From a bacterium (GTDB lineage: Bacteria > Planctomycetota > Planctomycetia > Isosphaerales > Isosphaeraceae): DNA of 64,000 bases. Shown here one piece after another: positions 54,794 through 63,988 of the stretch. The stretch lies in assembly GCA_016125085.1 (NCBI GenBank), contig WGMM01000018.1, positions 1-64,000 on the forward strand, written 5' to 3'. Each line of letters opens with the position of its first letter. Positions within the stretch are counted from its first letter, which is position 1. The position numbers were made by a program, and so were the translations under genes. A model generated the notes under the pieces. The model did no database searches. It worked only from the letters and a program-made list of their open reading frames with translations, and was not told the origin of the DNA.

Positions 54794-56841
54794 ACGGTTT
54801 GATGCCGATCCTGATGGTCGTTATGGGGCTCGGTTTCGTGATCTTCATTCACGAACTGGGTCACTTCGCCCTGGCCAAATGGGCAGACGTCAAGGTCGAT
54901 AAATTCTCGATCGGATTTGGCCCTACACTGATCGGGTTTCGCCGGGGCGAGACCGAATATGCGATTTCGGCCATCCCGCTCGGCGGTTTCGTCAAAATGC
55001 TGGGCGAGAATCCGTCCGAAGACGGCCAGGAAGCCACGACCGACCCACGGAGCTACCTGAACAAGACGGTCGGCCAGCGCATGGCGATCATTTCGGCCGG
55101 CGTGATCATGAATATCATCACGGCCGTCGGATTCTTCGCGCTTTCCTACCGGCTCGGTACGACTTACACCCCGGCTGTGATCGGAATGGTTTCGCCAGGC
55201 TCGCCGGCTTATCAGGCTGGAATTCGCCCGGGCGACGAATTCGTCAAGCTGGACGACATCGTGAATCCCAGCTTCGAAGATCTTTTCCGGAACGTGAGCA
55301 CGACGCACGAAGGTCAGGTCGTGCGCATGGAACTGAAGCGGGGCGGCGGCTCGGAGACTTATGTGGCCGATGTGGTTCCGCTGCTGCGTCCAGGCCGTCT
55401 CAAGCCGGAAGTCGGGCTGGGAATGCCAAGCGACATCATTCTCGCGACACCGAAGCTCGATTCGCTGTCGGGAATCGCGCCGGACGCGAAAATCGAAGGC
55501 GATGCTCGAGCCGGCGACCGGATCGAGGCTGTTGCAGGCCCGGATGGTGCGTGGGTGAACGTCAGCAGCGAACAGGATCTGAAGACGCAGCTTTCGAAAC
55601 ACAGGTCCCAGCCGGTCAAGCTCCGGCTCGTGGCTTCGGAAGGCTCGGACACAGCCCCGAGAGAAGTCACGGTGCCCCCTACCCCACTCGTCGGGTTGGG
55701 CATTCGTTTCGAAATCAGTCCCGTAGCCGCTGTGATTCCAGGTTCGCCCGCGGCATCGGCTGGTATCGTGGCTGGTGATTCGCTGATCGAAGTCGCCGGC
55801 AAACCGGTCGATTCGCGGACTCTGCCGGGGATTGCGTTCGACTCCGTCGGCAAGCCGCTGGAACTGACCGTCGCGGATGCATCGGGCAAGCGGCGGCAAG
55901 TGCAGGTGACGCCGCGATCGGAGCCGGTCGATCAATCGCTCGACTGGATGCCTTCGAACCAGTTGACGGAAGTCGCTCCGCTGGGCCTTTGCTATTTCGT
56001 GACCCCGAAAGTCGCGGCGGTCGATCCGGGCAGCCCGGCTGATAAGGCTGGTATCCAGCCTGGCCAATCGCTGGAATCGGTTCGTCTCGAAATTCCGAAG
56101 CCGCCTGCCAGGTCGCTTTTCGGCAAGCTGGGCGAAGCGTTTTCACCGCTTCTCGGCAAGCTGGTGCGTTTGATCAATCCCGCTTACCAGCCCGAGGATC
56201 CGAACTTTTTCCTGATCGCTTCGAGCCACGAGACTTCCGGGCAATCGGCCGCCATTCCGCCGTCGATGTCGGTCGACTCGCTCACAGGGACTTTGAATTT
56301 CGTCAAGGTTCCCAGCGTCAAATTGACCGTCACTGGTCATGAGAAGCCGCTGGACCTTGTACCGGCTCCCCAGGCCGGCCTGTTCATTGCGGACCGCGGA
56401 TTGATCCGGCCTCTCATGGAACGGCCTCTTCCGCCCCAGCCGATTTCGGTAGCCGTGGCTCGCGGTTTTGACGATGCCCGTCGTGGCGTGGGCGAGATTT
56501 ACCGCACGCTCAGGGCTCTCATCACGCAACGCGTGAGCCGCAAATTGCTGGGCGGCCCCGTCACGATCGCCCAGGCGGCACACGCTTCGGCCAGTGAAGG
56601 GCTCGGAAAGCTGATGAGCTTTCTGGGGATGTTGTCCATCAACCTTGCCGTGCTGAACTTTCTGCCGATCGCTCCTCTCGACGGTGGCCAGATGGTGCTG
56701 CTTATGGGCGAAAAAGTGCGTGGCAAGCCGCTGCCTGATCGGCTGCAGGTAGTCTACACGCTGATCGGCCTGAGTTTCGTCCTGGGGCTGATGCTGATGG
56801 TCGTATCTCAGGATATTCTCCGCGTCTTCGGCTTCATGTGA
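54781..56841 (+). CDS. rseP: RseP-type site-2 membrane protease with three PDZ-like domains
   Basis: A 686-residue M50 intramembrane metalloprotease, well above the 450 residues of the E. coli enzyme. The start is TTG 54781 with a strong GGAGGT six bases upstream, inside dxr. The zinc site H24-E-L-G-H28 lies in the first helix (VIFIHELGHFALAKW), and the second site is LPIAPLDGGQMVLL near residue 634. Between them are three PDZ-like segments: MVSPGSPAYQAGIRPGDEF, VIPGSPAASAGIVAGDSLIE and VDPGSPADKAGIQPGQSLES, beginning about residues 131, 314 and 410. It would cut membrane-bound signalling proteins such as anti-sigma factors. Confidence 0.93.
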   Translation: MGILNGLMPILMVVMGLGFVIFIHELGHFALAKWADVKVDKFSIGFGPTLIGFRRGETEYAISAIPLGGFVKMLGENPSEDGQEATTDPRSYLNKTVGQRMAIISAGVIMNIITAVGFFALSYRLGTTYTPAVIGMVSPGSPAYQAGIRPGDEFVKLDDIVNPSFEDLFRNVSTTHEGQVVRMELKRGGGSETYVADVVPLLRPGRLKPEVGLGMPSDIILATPKLDSLSGIAPDAKIEGDARAGDRIEAVAGPDGAWVNVSSEQDLKTQLSKHRSQPVKLRLVASEGSDTAPREVTVPPTPLVGLGIRFEISPVAAVIPGSPAASAGIVAGDSLIEVAGKPVDSRTLPGIAFDSVGKPLELTVADASGKRRQVQVTPRSEPVDQSLDWMPSNQLTEVAPLGLCYFVTPKVAAVDPGSPADKAGIQPGQSLESVRLEIPKPPARSLFGKLGEAFSPLLGKLVRLINPAYQPEDPNFFLIASSHETSGQSAAIPPSMSVDSLTGTLNFVKVPSVKLTVTGHEKPLDLVPAPQAGLFIADRGLIRPLMERPLPPQPISVAVARGFDDARRGVGEIYRTLRALITQRVSRKLLGGPVTIAQAAHASASEGLGKLMSFLGMLSINLAVLNFLPIAPLDGGQMVLLMGEKVRGKPLPDRLQVVYTLIGLSFVLGLMLMVVSQDILRVFGFM

Positions 56842-58970
56842 GCCTGGTCATGCCATCGGAATCGTCGCACCGGTTTCTTGACGAAGTCAGTAGCCGTCAG
56901 TCGGAAGCGGAATTCGCCGGTTCCAAAATCCGGATTTTGCGGGGCCAGGCTCTGCCTTACGGTGCAACCCGTACGCCGCATGGCCTGAACTTCGCCGTGG
57001 TGAGCCGTCATGCCACGGACGCCTGGCTGGTGATCGCGAGCGACGAAACTTCGAAGCATCTCATTCTCCGGCTCGACCCCAGCATCAATCGAACCGGCGA
57101 TGTCTGGCACGTCCGGGTCGAAGGGCTGCCGGACACGATCCGCTATGGGTGGCGGATGGATGGCCCGCGCGACACGCCGCACCAGTTCGATCCGAACAGG
57201 CTATTGCTGGATCCTTACGCCAAGATCCTTTCGTGCGGGCATGAGTGGAACGACCCTTGCACCAGTGCCCGCATGGGCGTGGTCATGGATTATCGAATCC
57301 ACCGGGACGAGCAGGACCGAAATCCTGAAATTCGCCGGGCGGACACGATTATTTACGAGCTGCACGTACGCGGGTTCACGATCGATCCCTCGTCGGGTGT
57401 CCGCTATCCCGGAACTTACGCGGGGCTGGTCGAAAAAATCGATTATCTGCGTTCGCTGGGAGTGACATCGGTCGAATTGCTGCCCGTTGACGAATTCGAC
57501 GAGAATGACTGCCCGTTCGTCAACCCGATTACGGGCGAGCGTCTGCGTAACTTCTGGGGCTACAACACCGTCAGCTACGCCGCGATCAAGTCGGGATATT
57601 CCTGGACACCGCGGAACGAATCGCCCTGGAACGAATTCTGCGGCATGATCCAGGCATTCCATCACGCCGGGATGGAGGTGATCCTCGACGTCGTTTACAA
57701 CCACACGGCCGAAGGGGACGACCGCGGCCCGGTGCAGAGCTTCAAGGGGCTCGACAACTGCCTTTACTACATGCTTGACGAAACCGGCCGCTATCGCAAT
57801 TTCACCGGTTGCGGCAATACGGTCAATTCGAATCACCCGATCGTCCGAGACCTGGTTTTGAAAATGCTCGAGGCCAGAGTTTCCGAAACGGGCGTGGACG
57901 GCTTGCGTTTCGATCTTGCGAGCGTTCTCGGAAGAGACCGATATGGCCACGCGCTGGAGAATCCGCCGCTGGTCGAGCGGATCTCGGAAAATGCGATCCT
58001 GGCCCGGTCCAAGCTGATCGCCGAACCGTGGGATGCAGGCGGGCTTTATCAGGTCGGCAGCTTCCCGGGCGGCAAGCGCTGGATGGCCTGGAACGGCCAG
58101 TACCGGGACGATGTCCGCCGCTTCTGGACCGGCCATGAAGGCATGCTGTCCGCCCTTGCGACGCGCATCTGCGGCAGCCCCGACCTGTTCGGTAATCAGG
58201 GGCCGACGTCGTCCGTCAATTTCGTGACGTGCCACGACGGTTTCACGCTTTACGACCTCGTCAGCTACAACCACAAGCACAACGAAGCCAACGGCGAAAA
58301 CAACCGCGACGGCAGCGACGCCAATTATTCCTGGAACTGCGGCGTCGAGGGGCCGACCGACGATCCCCAGGTCATCGCGCTACGGCACAGGCTCGTGCGC
58401 AACTTTCTGGCGACGCTTCTTGTCAGCCAGGGCGTGCCGATGATCATGGCTGGCGACGAATTCCTCCGCACCCAGCAGGGCAACAACAATGCCTGGTGCC
58501 AGGATAACGAAATCAGCTGGGTGGACTGGTCCCTGGCTGAATCGAATGCCGATCTGGTGCGGTTCACGCGTGAGATGATCGCCCTGCGCAAACGTCATCC
58601 CGTCCTGCGCCGCGATACTTTTCCGCGGGGCGACGGCATCCGGCCCGATATCGTCTGGCACGGTACACGGCCTTTTCACCCGGACTTCTCGCGCCAGTCC
58701 CATTTTCTGGCCTTCACGCTCGACGGACACGGGCAGGACCGTGGCGGTGCCGCGGACCGTGATATCTACGTCGGCATGAACGCCTGGCGTGAAGCGATCG
58801 TCATCGAAGTGCCCCATTCGCCGACCGGCAGACAGTGGCGTCTGGCCGTCGAAACCGGTGCTCTTCCCCCGAAAGACATCTTCGAACCCGAAACCGGCCC
58901 GCAGATCGGGTTCGGTCAGTCCATGGTTTTGCCGCCTTATTCCATGCTGATTCTCGTCAGCGAGGAATGA
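56838..58970 (+). CDS. glgX: Glycogen debranching enzyme GlgX (isoamylase type)
   Basis: A 710-residue GH13 enzyme that hydrolyses alpha-1,6 branches of glycogen. It has an N-terminal CBM48 (PYGATRTPHGLNFAVVSRHA), then the TIM barrel: ELHVRGFTIDPSSGVRYPGT, EVILDVVYNHTAEGDDRGP, GVDGLRFDLASVLGRDRYGH (nucleophile Asp), IAEPWDAGGLYQVGSFPGG (acid Glu) and NFVTCHDGFTLYDLVSYNHK with HNEANGENNRDG (third acidic residue). The GTG at 56838 overlaps the rseP stop (ATGTGA junction); ATG 56850 is the alternative start. The operon dxr-rseP-glgX thus joins unrelated functions. Confidence 0.95.
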   Translation: MSLVMPSESSHRFLDEVSSRQSEAEFAGSKIRILRGQALPYGATRTPHGLNFAVVSRHATDAWLVIASDETSKHLILRLDPSINRTGDVWHVRVEGLPDTIRYGWRMDGPRDTPHQFDPNRLLLDPYAKILSCGHEWNDPCTSARMGVVMDYRIHRDEQDRNPEIRRADTIIYELHVRGFTIDPSSGVRYPGTYAGLVEKIDYLRSLGVTSVELLPVDEFDENDCPFVNPITGERLRNFWGYNTVSYAAIKSGYSWTPRNESPWNEFCGMIQAFHHAGMEVILDVVYNHTAEGDDRGPVQSFKGLDNCLYYMLDETGRYRNFTGCGNTVNSNHPIVRDLVLKMLEARVSETGVDGLRFDLASVLGRDRYGHALENPPLVERISENAILARSKLIAEPWDAGGLYQVGSFPGGKRWMAWNGQYRDDVRRFWTGHEGMLSALATRICGSPDLFGNQGPTSSVNFVTCHDGFTLYDLVSYNHKHNEANGENNRDGSDANYSWNCGVEGPTDDPQVIALRHRLVRNFLATLLVSQGVPMIMAGDEFLRTQQGNNNAWCQDNEISWVDWSLAESNADLVRFTREMIALRKRHPVLRRDTFPRGDGIRPDIVWHGTRPFHPDFSRQSHFLAFTLDGHGQDRGGAADRDIYVGMNAWREAIVIEVPHSPTGRQWRLAVETGALPPKDIFEPETGPQIGFGQSMVLPPYSMLILVSEE

Positions 58971-59037
58971 TTCTCAGCCATCGCGTTTTGGCCGGCCGGG
59001 CCGGAATCCCGGCTTATCGATCCGAGCGAAACCGGCT

Positions 59038-60315
59038 TTATCTTTTCAGATAACCAGTACATTTGACGGGCTGGCCCTTCACCGCGATGTCGATCGTGGG
59101 CCAGCGGGAATGTTTTGCCATGGTGACGCATTCGTAGCCGCTGTCGTCGGTGATGATCGTCTCGCAGCATCTCGCCTGACCCACGCCCGTCTGCCAGGCC
59201 CAGGCCGAGTCGGCCGGGATCGTGGCCGCGCTGGGGACGCTCGAAACAGAAATCAGTTCAGCCACGGGGCGTCCGGCCGATGCCAGGATCGATTCCCGGC
59301 CCCATTCGTCAGAGAACCCGTTCTTTTCGAGAATCCGCCGGATCTTCGGTGCGATCGTGCCGACCGATTCGCCGGGCCGGCTGAAAAACGCCCCGGTCGT
59401 CTGGGCCATGGCCGCGGTCTCGAATTCACGCACGATTTCAGCCGACGGAGGGCCGAAGGAGACGCAGCGGCTCAGTGAGGCTTCCATGCCGTCCTTGCGT
59501 CCGGTCGCCGTCAGGACAGCCCAATCCGTAATCGGCGATTTCTTCGGCGGCGCGCTGCGGAACCTGCGGGCCCGTTCGCCACTGAGCACCTGCACGTGCG
59601 TCGGCCGAATGCCTTCACGCATCATGCGATAGACAAGCTGCGCGGCGACGTCGCGTTCGGTCACGCCGGGTTCGAATGTCGCGGCCGTCGTTTCTACCGA
59701 AAGCGCCATCGCCCGCCCGAGCCGGCGCAAGACCGCTCTCTCAGTCGAGTCCAGCCTTCGGCATTCCGAATGCAATGCTGCTTTCAGGCTGGGGCGGTCG
59801 TCGAGCTTCAGGTCCCAGGCCACTGCCCTGCCCATCACCATGTTCGAAAGGATCGCCTGAGGGCCGTCTTCCAGGGGAAATTCCTTAAGCAGGAAGCCCA
59901 TGCCGAAAAGTTCTTCCTCGAACAGGCGGCCCGACTGCAGCACGTCGCATACGACCATCCGGTGAGCGGACGTGACGAACACGAAAACCGGATTACGCCA
60001 GACTTGCAGACCGGGCGAGAGGTCGGCCCCGGCGCTGATCCAGGCCAGGTGTTCAGGGCGGCTCAGAATCAGGCCGAAAAGGTCGTGCTCACGAAGCCAT
60101 TCGGCAATGACCGCATGCCGTCGATCGACGACGCTCCGGCGTGCGACAAGTTCGGGCGATTCGTGATCGCGTGCCGTGTCCACGATGTGCTCGGACGAAG
60201 CCTCAAGCGAATTCTCGGCCTGAATCGCGCTCAGGGTGCGTTCCGTGACCAGCATGTTCTGCGCGTAGAGGCTCCACAAAATCGTGGAATCGCTGAAATC
60301 GATTTCGCTGGACAT
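59038..60315 (-). CDS. M24 (aminopeptidase P-like) fold protein, catalytically degenerate
   Basis: A 425-residue protein from ATG 60315 (MSSEIDFSDSTILWSLYAQN). The N-terminal domain is creatinase-like (RRHAVIAEWLREHDLFGLIL, RPEHLAWISAGADLSPGL), the C-terminal half is pita-bread-like (LGRAMALSVETTAATFEPGV-TERDVAAQLVYRMMREGI). The metal ligands of active M24 enzymes are not recognisable: the Asp pair is replaced in VLTATGRKDGMEASLSRCV, and no His of the HGxGH type is seen; only an Glu near ARCCETIITD remains. It may therefore bind rather than cut substrate. A plus-strand shadow frame covers part of it. Confidence 0.72.
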   Translation of the reverse strand: MSSEIDFSDSTILWSLYAQNMLVTERTLSAIQAENSLEASSEHIVDTARDHESPELVARRSVVDRRHAVIAEWLREHDLFGLILSRPEHLAWISAGADLSPGLQVWRNPVFVFVTSAHRMVVCDVLQSGRLFEEELFGMGFLLKEFPLEDGPQAILSNMVMGRAVAWDLKLDDRPSLKAALHSECRRLDSTERAVLRRLGRAMALSVETTAATFEPGVTERDVAAQLVYRMMREGIRPTHVQVLSGERARRFRSAPPKKSPITDWAVLTATGRKDGMEASLSRCVSFGPPSAEIVREFETAAMAQTTGAFFSRPGESVGTIAPKIRRILEKNGFSDEWGRESILASAGRPVAELISVSSVPSAATIPADSAWAWQTGVGQARCCETIITDDSGYECVTMAKHSRWPTIDIAVKGQPVKCTGYLKR

Positions 60316-60508
60316 GGCCCATGTCCTCTGGACGAATCCGGCTTGGTGCGATGTGGTGGATCAGGAAGACATTCACGCCAGAAACGGTTTTGCCGTCTTT
60401 ATCCATTCTCACATGCAAAACGCCATCAGGCAAGTCGGGCACCGGCGTTCAGCGATAGACAGGTGCGATGAAGAGCCCGATTACGGGATCGTCAGACGAA
60501 CATCTTGA

Positions 60509-61486
60509 TCAAGCGATCGGAAGGCCGCTTTCGGCTCGTGAGAACTCGTCATGCAGCCTACAGACAGTGTTCGTTCGCGTCGTCGTCGACATGCTCCCGG
60601 CAGCTTCCATGAATCGGCAGGCTGCATAGGCTTTGGACCGGCTTTCGTAGTCATCGATCCACGCCTGGCGCTGCGGCTGAACCTCAGGCGGGGCGGGCCA
60701 CGCGCCCCGGCCCGGGCGGATGTGCCTCGTCATGCCGATTCGCCAGGGCTTGGGGCTGACACGTGCCCGGAAGCACTTCTGCAGCCGGCACATGCGTGCA
60801 TACTGGCGGTCGGCCCCGAGCGCATCGAAGCACTTGGCCACTTCCGGATCGTCTGCCAGGAATGTCCGGTGCATCGCAATTGCACGTATGCCTGCCGGCG
60901 TGCGATAGATCCGGAAGTGCCAGTCGGGCCGGTTCTGAAGGAATCTCTCGATCCGCCGCTGCATCACGCGTTCCGGGCCGCCCTGAAGCTTAAGCCAGGC
61001 AGAGAAGATAAGATCGCAGATCCAGGCCCCGAGCACGACCATGGCCACGGCGGCGATGATCAAGGCCGGTTTCGGTTCGACCAGAATCGTGAACAGCGCC
61101 GGAATCCCTAGTGTGATCGCCAGATAGATGGCATAGAACTTCAGTGGCGGCCCGGTCGGAAAGTCGATGTCGATGAACAGCACATCAGGCGAGTTCAGGC
61201 ACAAAGCGCCGTAACTGTTCCGCGTAAGGACGTCCGGCCCAGCCCGCCGCACGACTTCTTCACGGATCGGCAGACCGTCGGCCCCGCCGTAAGGGACTTT
61301 CGGCTCGCGCCGGGTGAGTGTTTCGCCGGCGATCAGCCTTTGGAGCGATTCCTGGACGCGCCGGTCTGCCATGGCTTGGGCGTCGGCCTGGCTCGTGTCC
61401 GACCAACCGAAACGGCGCACGGTGATCTGCCGGTTTTTCGAGCGATGCCGGGCACGGCTTTCGGCCCAGAATTCCGGGATGAGCAT
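60509..61486 (-). CDS. Two-helix membrane protein of an unnamed family (DIDF / YRTPAG motifs)
   Basis: A 325-residue protein from ATG 61486 (MLIPEFWAESRARHRSKNRQ). Order: basic N-terminus, VLFIDIDFPTGP, two helices (FYAIYLAITLGIPALFTILV and ALIIAAVAMVVLGAWICDLI), then FRIYRTPAGIRAIAMHRTFL, DADRQYARMCRLQKCF-like text and RARVSPKPWRIGM. The DxD-type strand and the later YRTPAG-R...H pattern recall, by eye only, the active-site spacing of archaeo-eukaryotic primase-type folds, here with helices inserted; this is weak. No function assigned. Confidence 0.6.
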   Translation of the reverse strand: MLIPEFWAESRARHRSKNRQITVRRFGWSDTSQADAQAMADRRVQESLQRLIAGETLTRREPKVPYGGADGLPIREEVVRRAGPDVLTRNSYGALCLNSPDVLFIDIDFPTGPPLKFYAIYLAITLGIPALFTILVEPKPALIIAAVAMVVLGAWICDLIFSAWLKLQGGPERVMQRRIERFLQNRPDWHFRIYRTPAGIRAIAMHRTFLADDPEVAKCFDALGADRQYARMCRLQKCFRARVSPKPWRIGMTRHIRPGRGAWPAPPEVQPQRQAWIDDYESRSKAYAACRFMEAAGSMSTTTRTNTVCRLHDEFSRAESGLPIA

Positions 61487-61536
61487 GCGGGCGAGCCTCT
61501 GTCAGCCGAATAGACGAACGGAATCGCTCAGGGGCG

Positions 61537-61974
61537 TCATTTTTTCGGTGCGCGCTTGAGCGTCATGCGGCTGCCGCCGCTTTCCGGCACTTTTTCCACC
61601 GACTCCGGCCGCTTGCCGCCCGGGTCGCTCAGGCAGATTTTCACCGTTTCGCCTTCGATCTGCAGCAGCCCTTGAATGTCAGGGATCGGCTCATCGTCCG
61701 GCCCCTTCATCTTGCGGATATCGAGCGTGGCATGGGGTTTGGCGGTATCGTTCAGAGCGAATTCGCCCCGGATCGGAAACGCGTGGCCCGAAGGCAGCTT
61801 GATTTCCAGCAGAAGCGACTCTCCTTTGACCGTCAGTGTCACGGGTATGTCATTCGTTTCGCCGGAAGTGCCTGTCCAGCGCCCTTCCAGAGGGCCTTCG
61901 GCGCGAAGATTCGAGAACGGGCCGGGTGCGATCACGGCCATGAACAGGGCGGCGGCGAACAGTGTGCGTTTCAT
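61537..61974 (-). CDS. Small exported protein, TIGR03067-like (second copy)
   Basis: A 145-residue protein from ATG 61974 with a signal peptide (KRTLFAAALFMAVIAPGPFS). The mature part (GPLEGRWTGTSGETNDIPVT, LNDTAKPHATLDIRKMKGPD, LLQIEGETVKICLSDPGGKR) has the same layout as the protein at 30044-30454 and so is likely the same small domain. Function unknown. It is 50 bases downstream of the preceding minus-strand gene's end only in map order; each probably has its own transcript. Confidence 0.75.
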   Translation of the reverse strand: MKRTLFAAALFMAVIAPGPFSNLRAEGPLEGRWTGTSGETNDIPVTLTVKGESLLLEIKLPSGHAFPIRGEFALNDTAKPHATLDIRKMKGPDDEPIPDIQGLLQIEGETVKICLSDPGGKRPESVEKVPESGGSRMTLKRAPKK

Positions 61975-62186
61975 GGGGCTTATTTGCCTCGAATTCGATG
62001 TGCGTCCGGCGGCGTTATCGCCCGATCTGCCGCTCGCAGGGGTCGGCCCTTGCGTCGGTCTCGTCCACTAGGCTATATACGGGAGAATCGATCACGCATC
62101 AAGTCGAATTGCTTTGCCCGGGGCCTTCTCACTTGGCCGTCTGAAAGGTGATTCGCACACACGACCTGGTGGAGAGGCTGCTGAAA

Positions 62187-63347
62187 ATGGCTCATTCGAA
62201 GATGAAAGTCGGCATGGTCGGCGGCGGCGGTCCGGGGAATTTCTTCGGGCGTCCGCACCGCACCGCGATCCTCATGGACAATTCCGCCGAACTGACGGCC
62301 GGTGCCCTTCGTTCGAAGCCGGAAGAATCGATCGCTTCAGCCAAAGAGCTGTTCTTCACCCGCGGCTACGGCGACTGGAAGAGCATGATCGAAGGCGAAG
62401 CCGCCCGGCCCGCCGGCGACCGGATCGACTATGTCACCATCGTGACGCCGAATCACGAACATTTCGGGCCAGCACTCGCGGCTGTCGAAAACGGTATGGG
62501 CGTCCTGTGCGAAAAGCCCCTGACGATCACGCTCGAAGAGGCCCGCAAACTTCACGAAGCCGTCAAAGCCAGCCAGACGCCGTTCGTCGTGGCCTACACC
62601 TACACAGGCCTGCCGATGGTCATGCTCGCCAGGGAACTGGTCGCGGGCGGCAACATCGGTGAAGTCCGCAAGGTGGAAACCTGGTACCCGCAGGGCTGGC
62701 TGGCCTCGAAGCTCGAAGACAGCGGCCAGCAGCAGGCTTCCTGGCGAGTCGACCCGAAGCGTTCCGGCGCGTCCGGCTGCGGCGGCGATATCGGCACTCA
62801 TGCCTATGAGTTCATTCGCTTCGTGGCGGGGCTTTCGGCAGTGCGAGTTTCGGCCCGGCTCAAGACGTTCGTCGCCGGCCGTTTGCTGGACGATGACTTC
62901 ACCGTCCTGGCCGAACTGAATAACGGTGCCGTGGCGACGATCGCGGCCAGTCAGATCACCATCGGCGCCCAGAACGATAACGGCTTCCGCGTGATCGGAA
63001 CCAAGGGCACCCTGGAGTGGTCCAACACCGACCACCTGAATCTGCGGCATTACTCGGGCGGTCAGCCGGTGAATGTCTATCGCCTGGGGGCCGAATACGG
63101 CTATTTCCCGGAATCGATCAAGCCATATCTGCGTACGCCATCCGGTCACCCGGAAGGATTCCACGAGGCTCTGGCCAACCTGCACCGGACGCTCGAATGG
63201 ACGATCCGGGCACGCCGTGGCGAGACTTGCCCGAAGCCGTTTCCCCATCCTGGAATCGCCGACGGCGTCGCCGGCATGTCCTTCATCGAAGCCTGCGTCG
63301 CCAGTTCCAACCAGCACGGCAAATGGATCGACGTGCCGACTGCCTGA
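62187..63347 (+). CDS. Gfo/Idh/MocA family NAD(P)-dependent oxidoreductase
   Basis: A 386-residue cytoplasmic dehydrogenase. I start at ATG 62187 (MAHSKMKVGMVGGGGPGNFF) because GAGAGG lies 9 bases before it; the frame opens at 62148. The Rossmann motif is VGMVGGGGPGNFFGRPH, then VTIVTPNHEHFGPALAAVEN, GVLCEKPLTITLEEARKL (the EKP motif) and GGDIGTHAYEFIRFVAGL, with the conserved GGxxxDxGxH-type segment. Such enzymes oxidise or reduce sugars, inositols and related compounds; the substrate is unknown. Confidence 0.92.
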   Translation: MAHSKMKVGMVGGGGPGNFFGRPHRTAILMDNSAELTAGALRSKPEESIASAKELFFTRGYGDWKSMIEGEAARPAGDRIDYVTIVTPNHEHFGPALAAVENGMGVLCEKPLTITLEEARKLHEAVKASQTPFVVAYTYTGLPMVMLARELVAGGNIGEVRKVETWYPQGWLASKLEDSGQQQASWRVDPKRSGASGCGGDIGTHAYEFIRFVAGLSAVRVSARLKTFVAGRLLDDDFTVLAELNNGAVATIAASQITIGAQNDNGFRVIGTKGTLEWSNTDHLNLRHYSGGQPVNVYRLGAEYGYFPESIKPYLRTPSGHPEGFHEALANLHRTLEWTIRARRGETCPKPFPHPGIADGVAGMSFIEACVASSNQHGKWIDVPTA

Positions 63348-63433
63348 TTCCCTCGTCTCTGAGATGCCTGCCCGACCCGGAGCGTTGGGCAGGTGCGGAG
63401 CCGCCTTAAGTATTTCGCGGGGGAGCTGCCTTC

Positions 63434-63988
63434 GTGTCTCGAGATTCGAGCAAGGAACCGCTGGTCAGGTTCAGCGTCGCCGTTGGTGGCGAGTTGCTCG
63501 ACCGTTTCGATGACTATTGCCGCGAGCATCGCTACGCGACCCGCAGCGAGGCCGTTCGCGGCCTCATGCGTTCGGCCCTGATCACTGAAGCGATCGCCCG
63601 CGACGACGAACCTGCCATGGGAGTCGTGACGATGGTTTACGATCATCATGCGACGCAGATCGGCGACCGCCTGACACAGATCCAGCACGACCATCTGGAC
63701 AAGGTCGTTACGACCACTCACGTGCACCTGGATCATGCCCGATGCATGGAAGTGATTCTTCTGCGCGGAACCGTCAGGGAAGTTCGCCACCTCGCCGACG
63801 CCCTGATCGCGACCAAAGGCGTCGAAACCGGCAAGCTTGTGATTACCGCCGCCCGCCCGCCGGAAGTCGCTTCGGGTGAAATTCACTCGCACCCTCATTC
63901 GCATGGGCATGATCATCCGCATCCGCATGCTCCGAAGATCGCGGAACCCGCAAGGCCAAACGTCCGGAAATCCGGAAGCGGGAAGTGA
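63434..63988 (+). CDS. nikR: Nickel-responsive regulator NikR
   Basis: A 184-residue repressor, GTG start 63434. The ribbon-helix-helix DNA-binding part is LVRFSVAVGGELLDRFDDYC, YATRSEAVRGLMRSAL. The ACT-like metal domain has the exact ligand spacing of NikR: H85, H96, H98 and C104 (as H76, H87, H89, C95 in E. coli). The C-terminus is a His-rich extension (EIHSHPHSHGHDHPHPHAPK) that may store or sense metal. A nickel transporter is expected as its target but is not in this window. Confidence 0.95.
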   Translation: MSRDSSKEPLVRFSVAVGGELLDRFDDYCREHRYATRSEAVRGLMRSALITEAIARDDEPAMGVVTMVYDHHATQIGDRLTQIQHDHLDKVVTTTHVHLDHARCMEVILLRGTVREVRHLADALIATKGVETGKLVITAARPPEVASGEIHSHPHSHGHDHPHPHAPKIAEPARPNVRKSGSGK

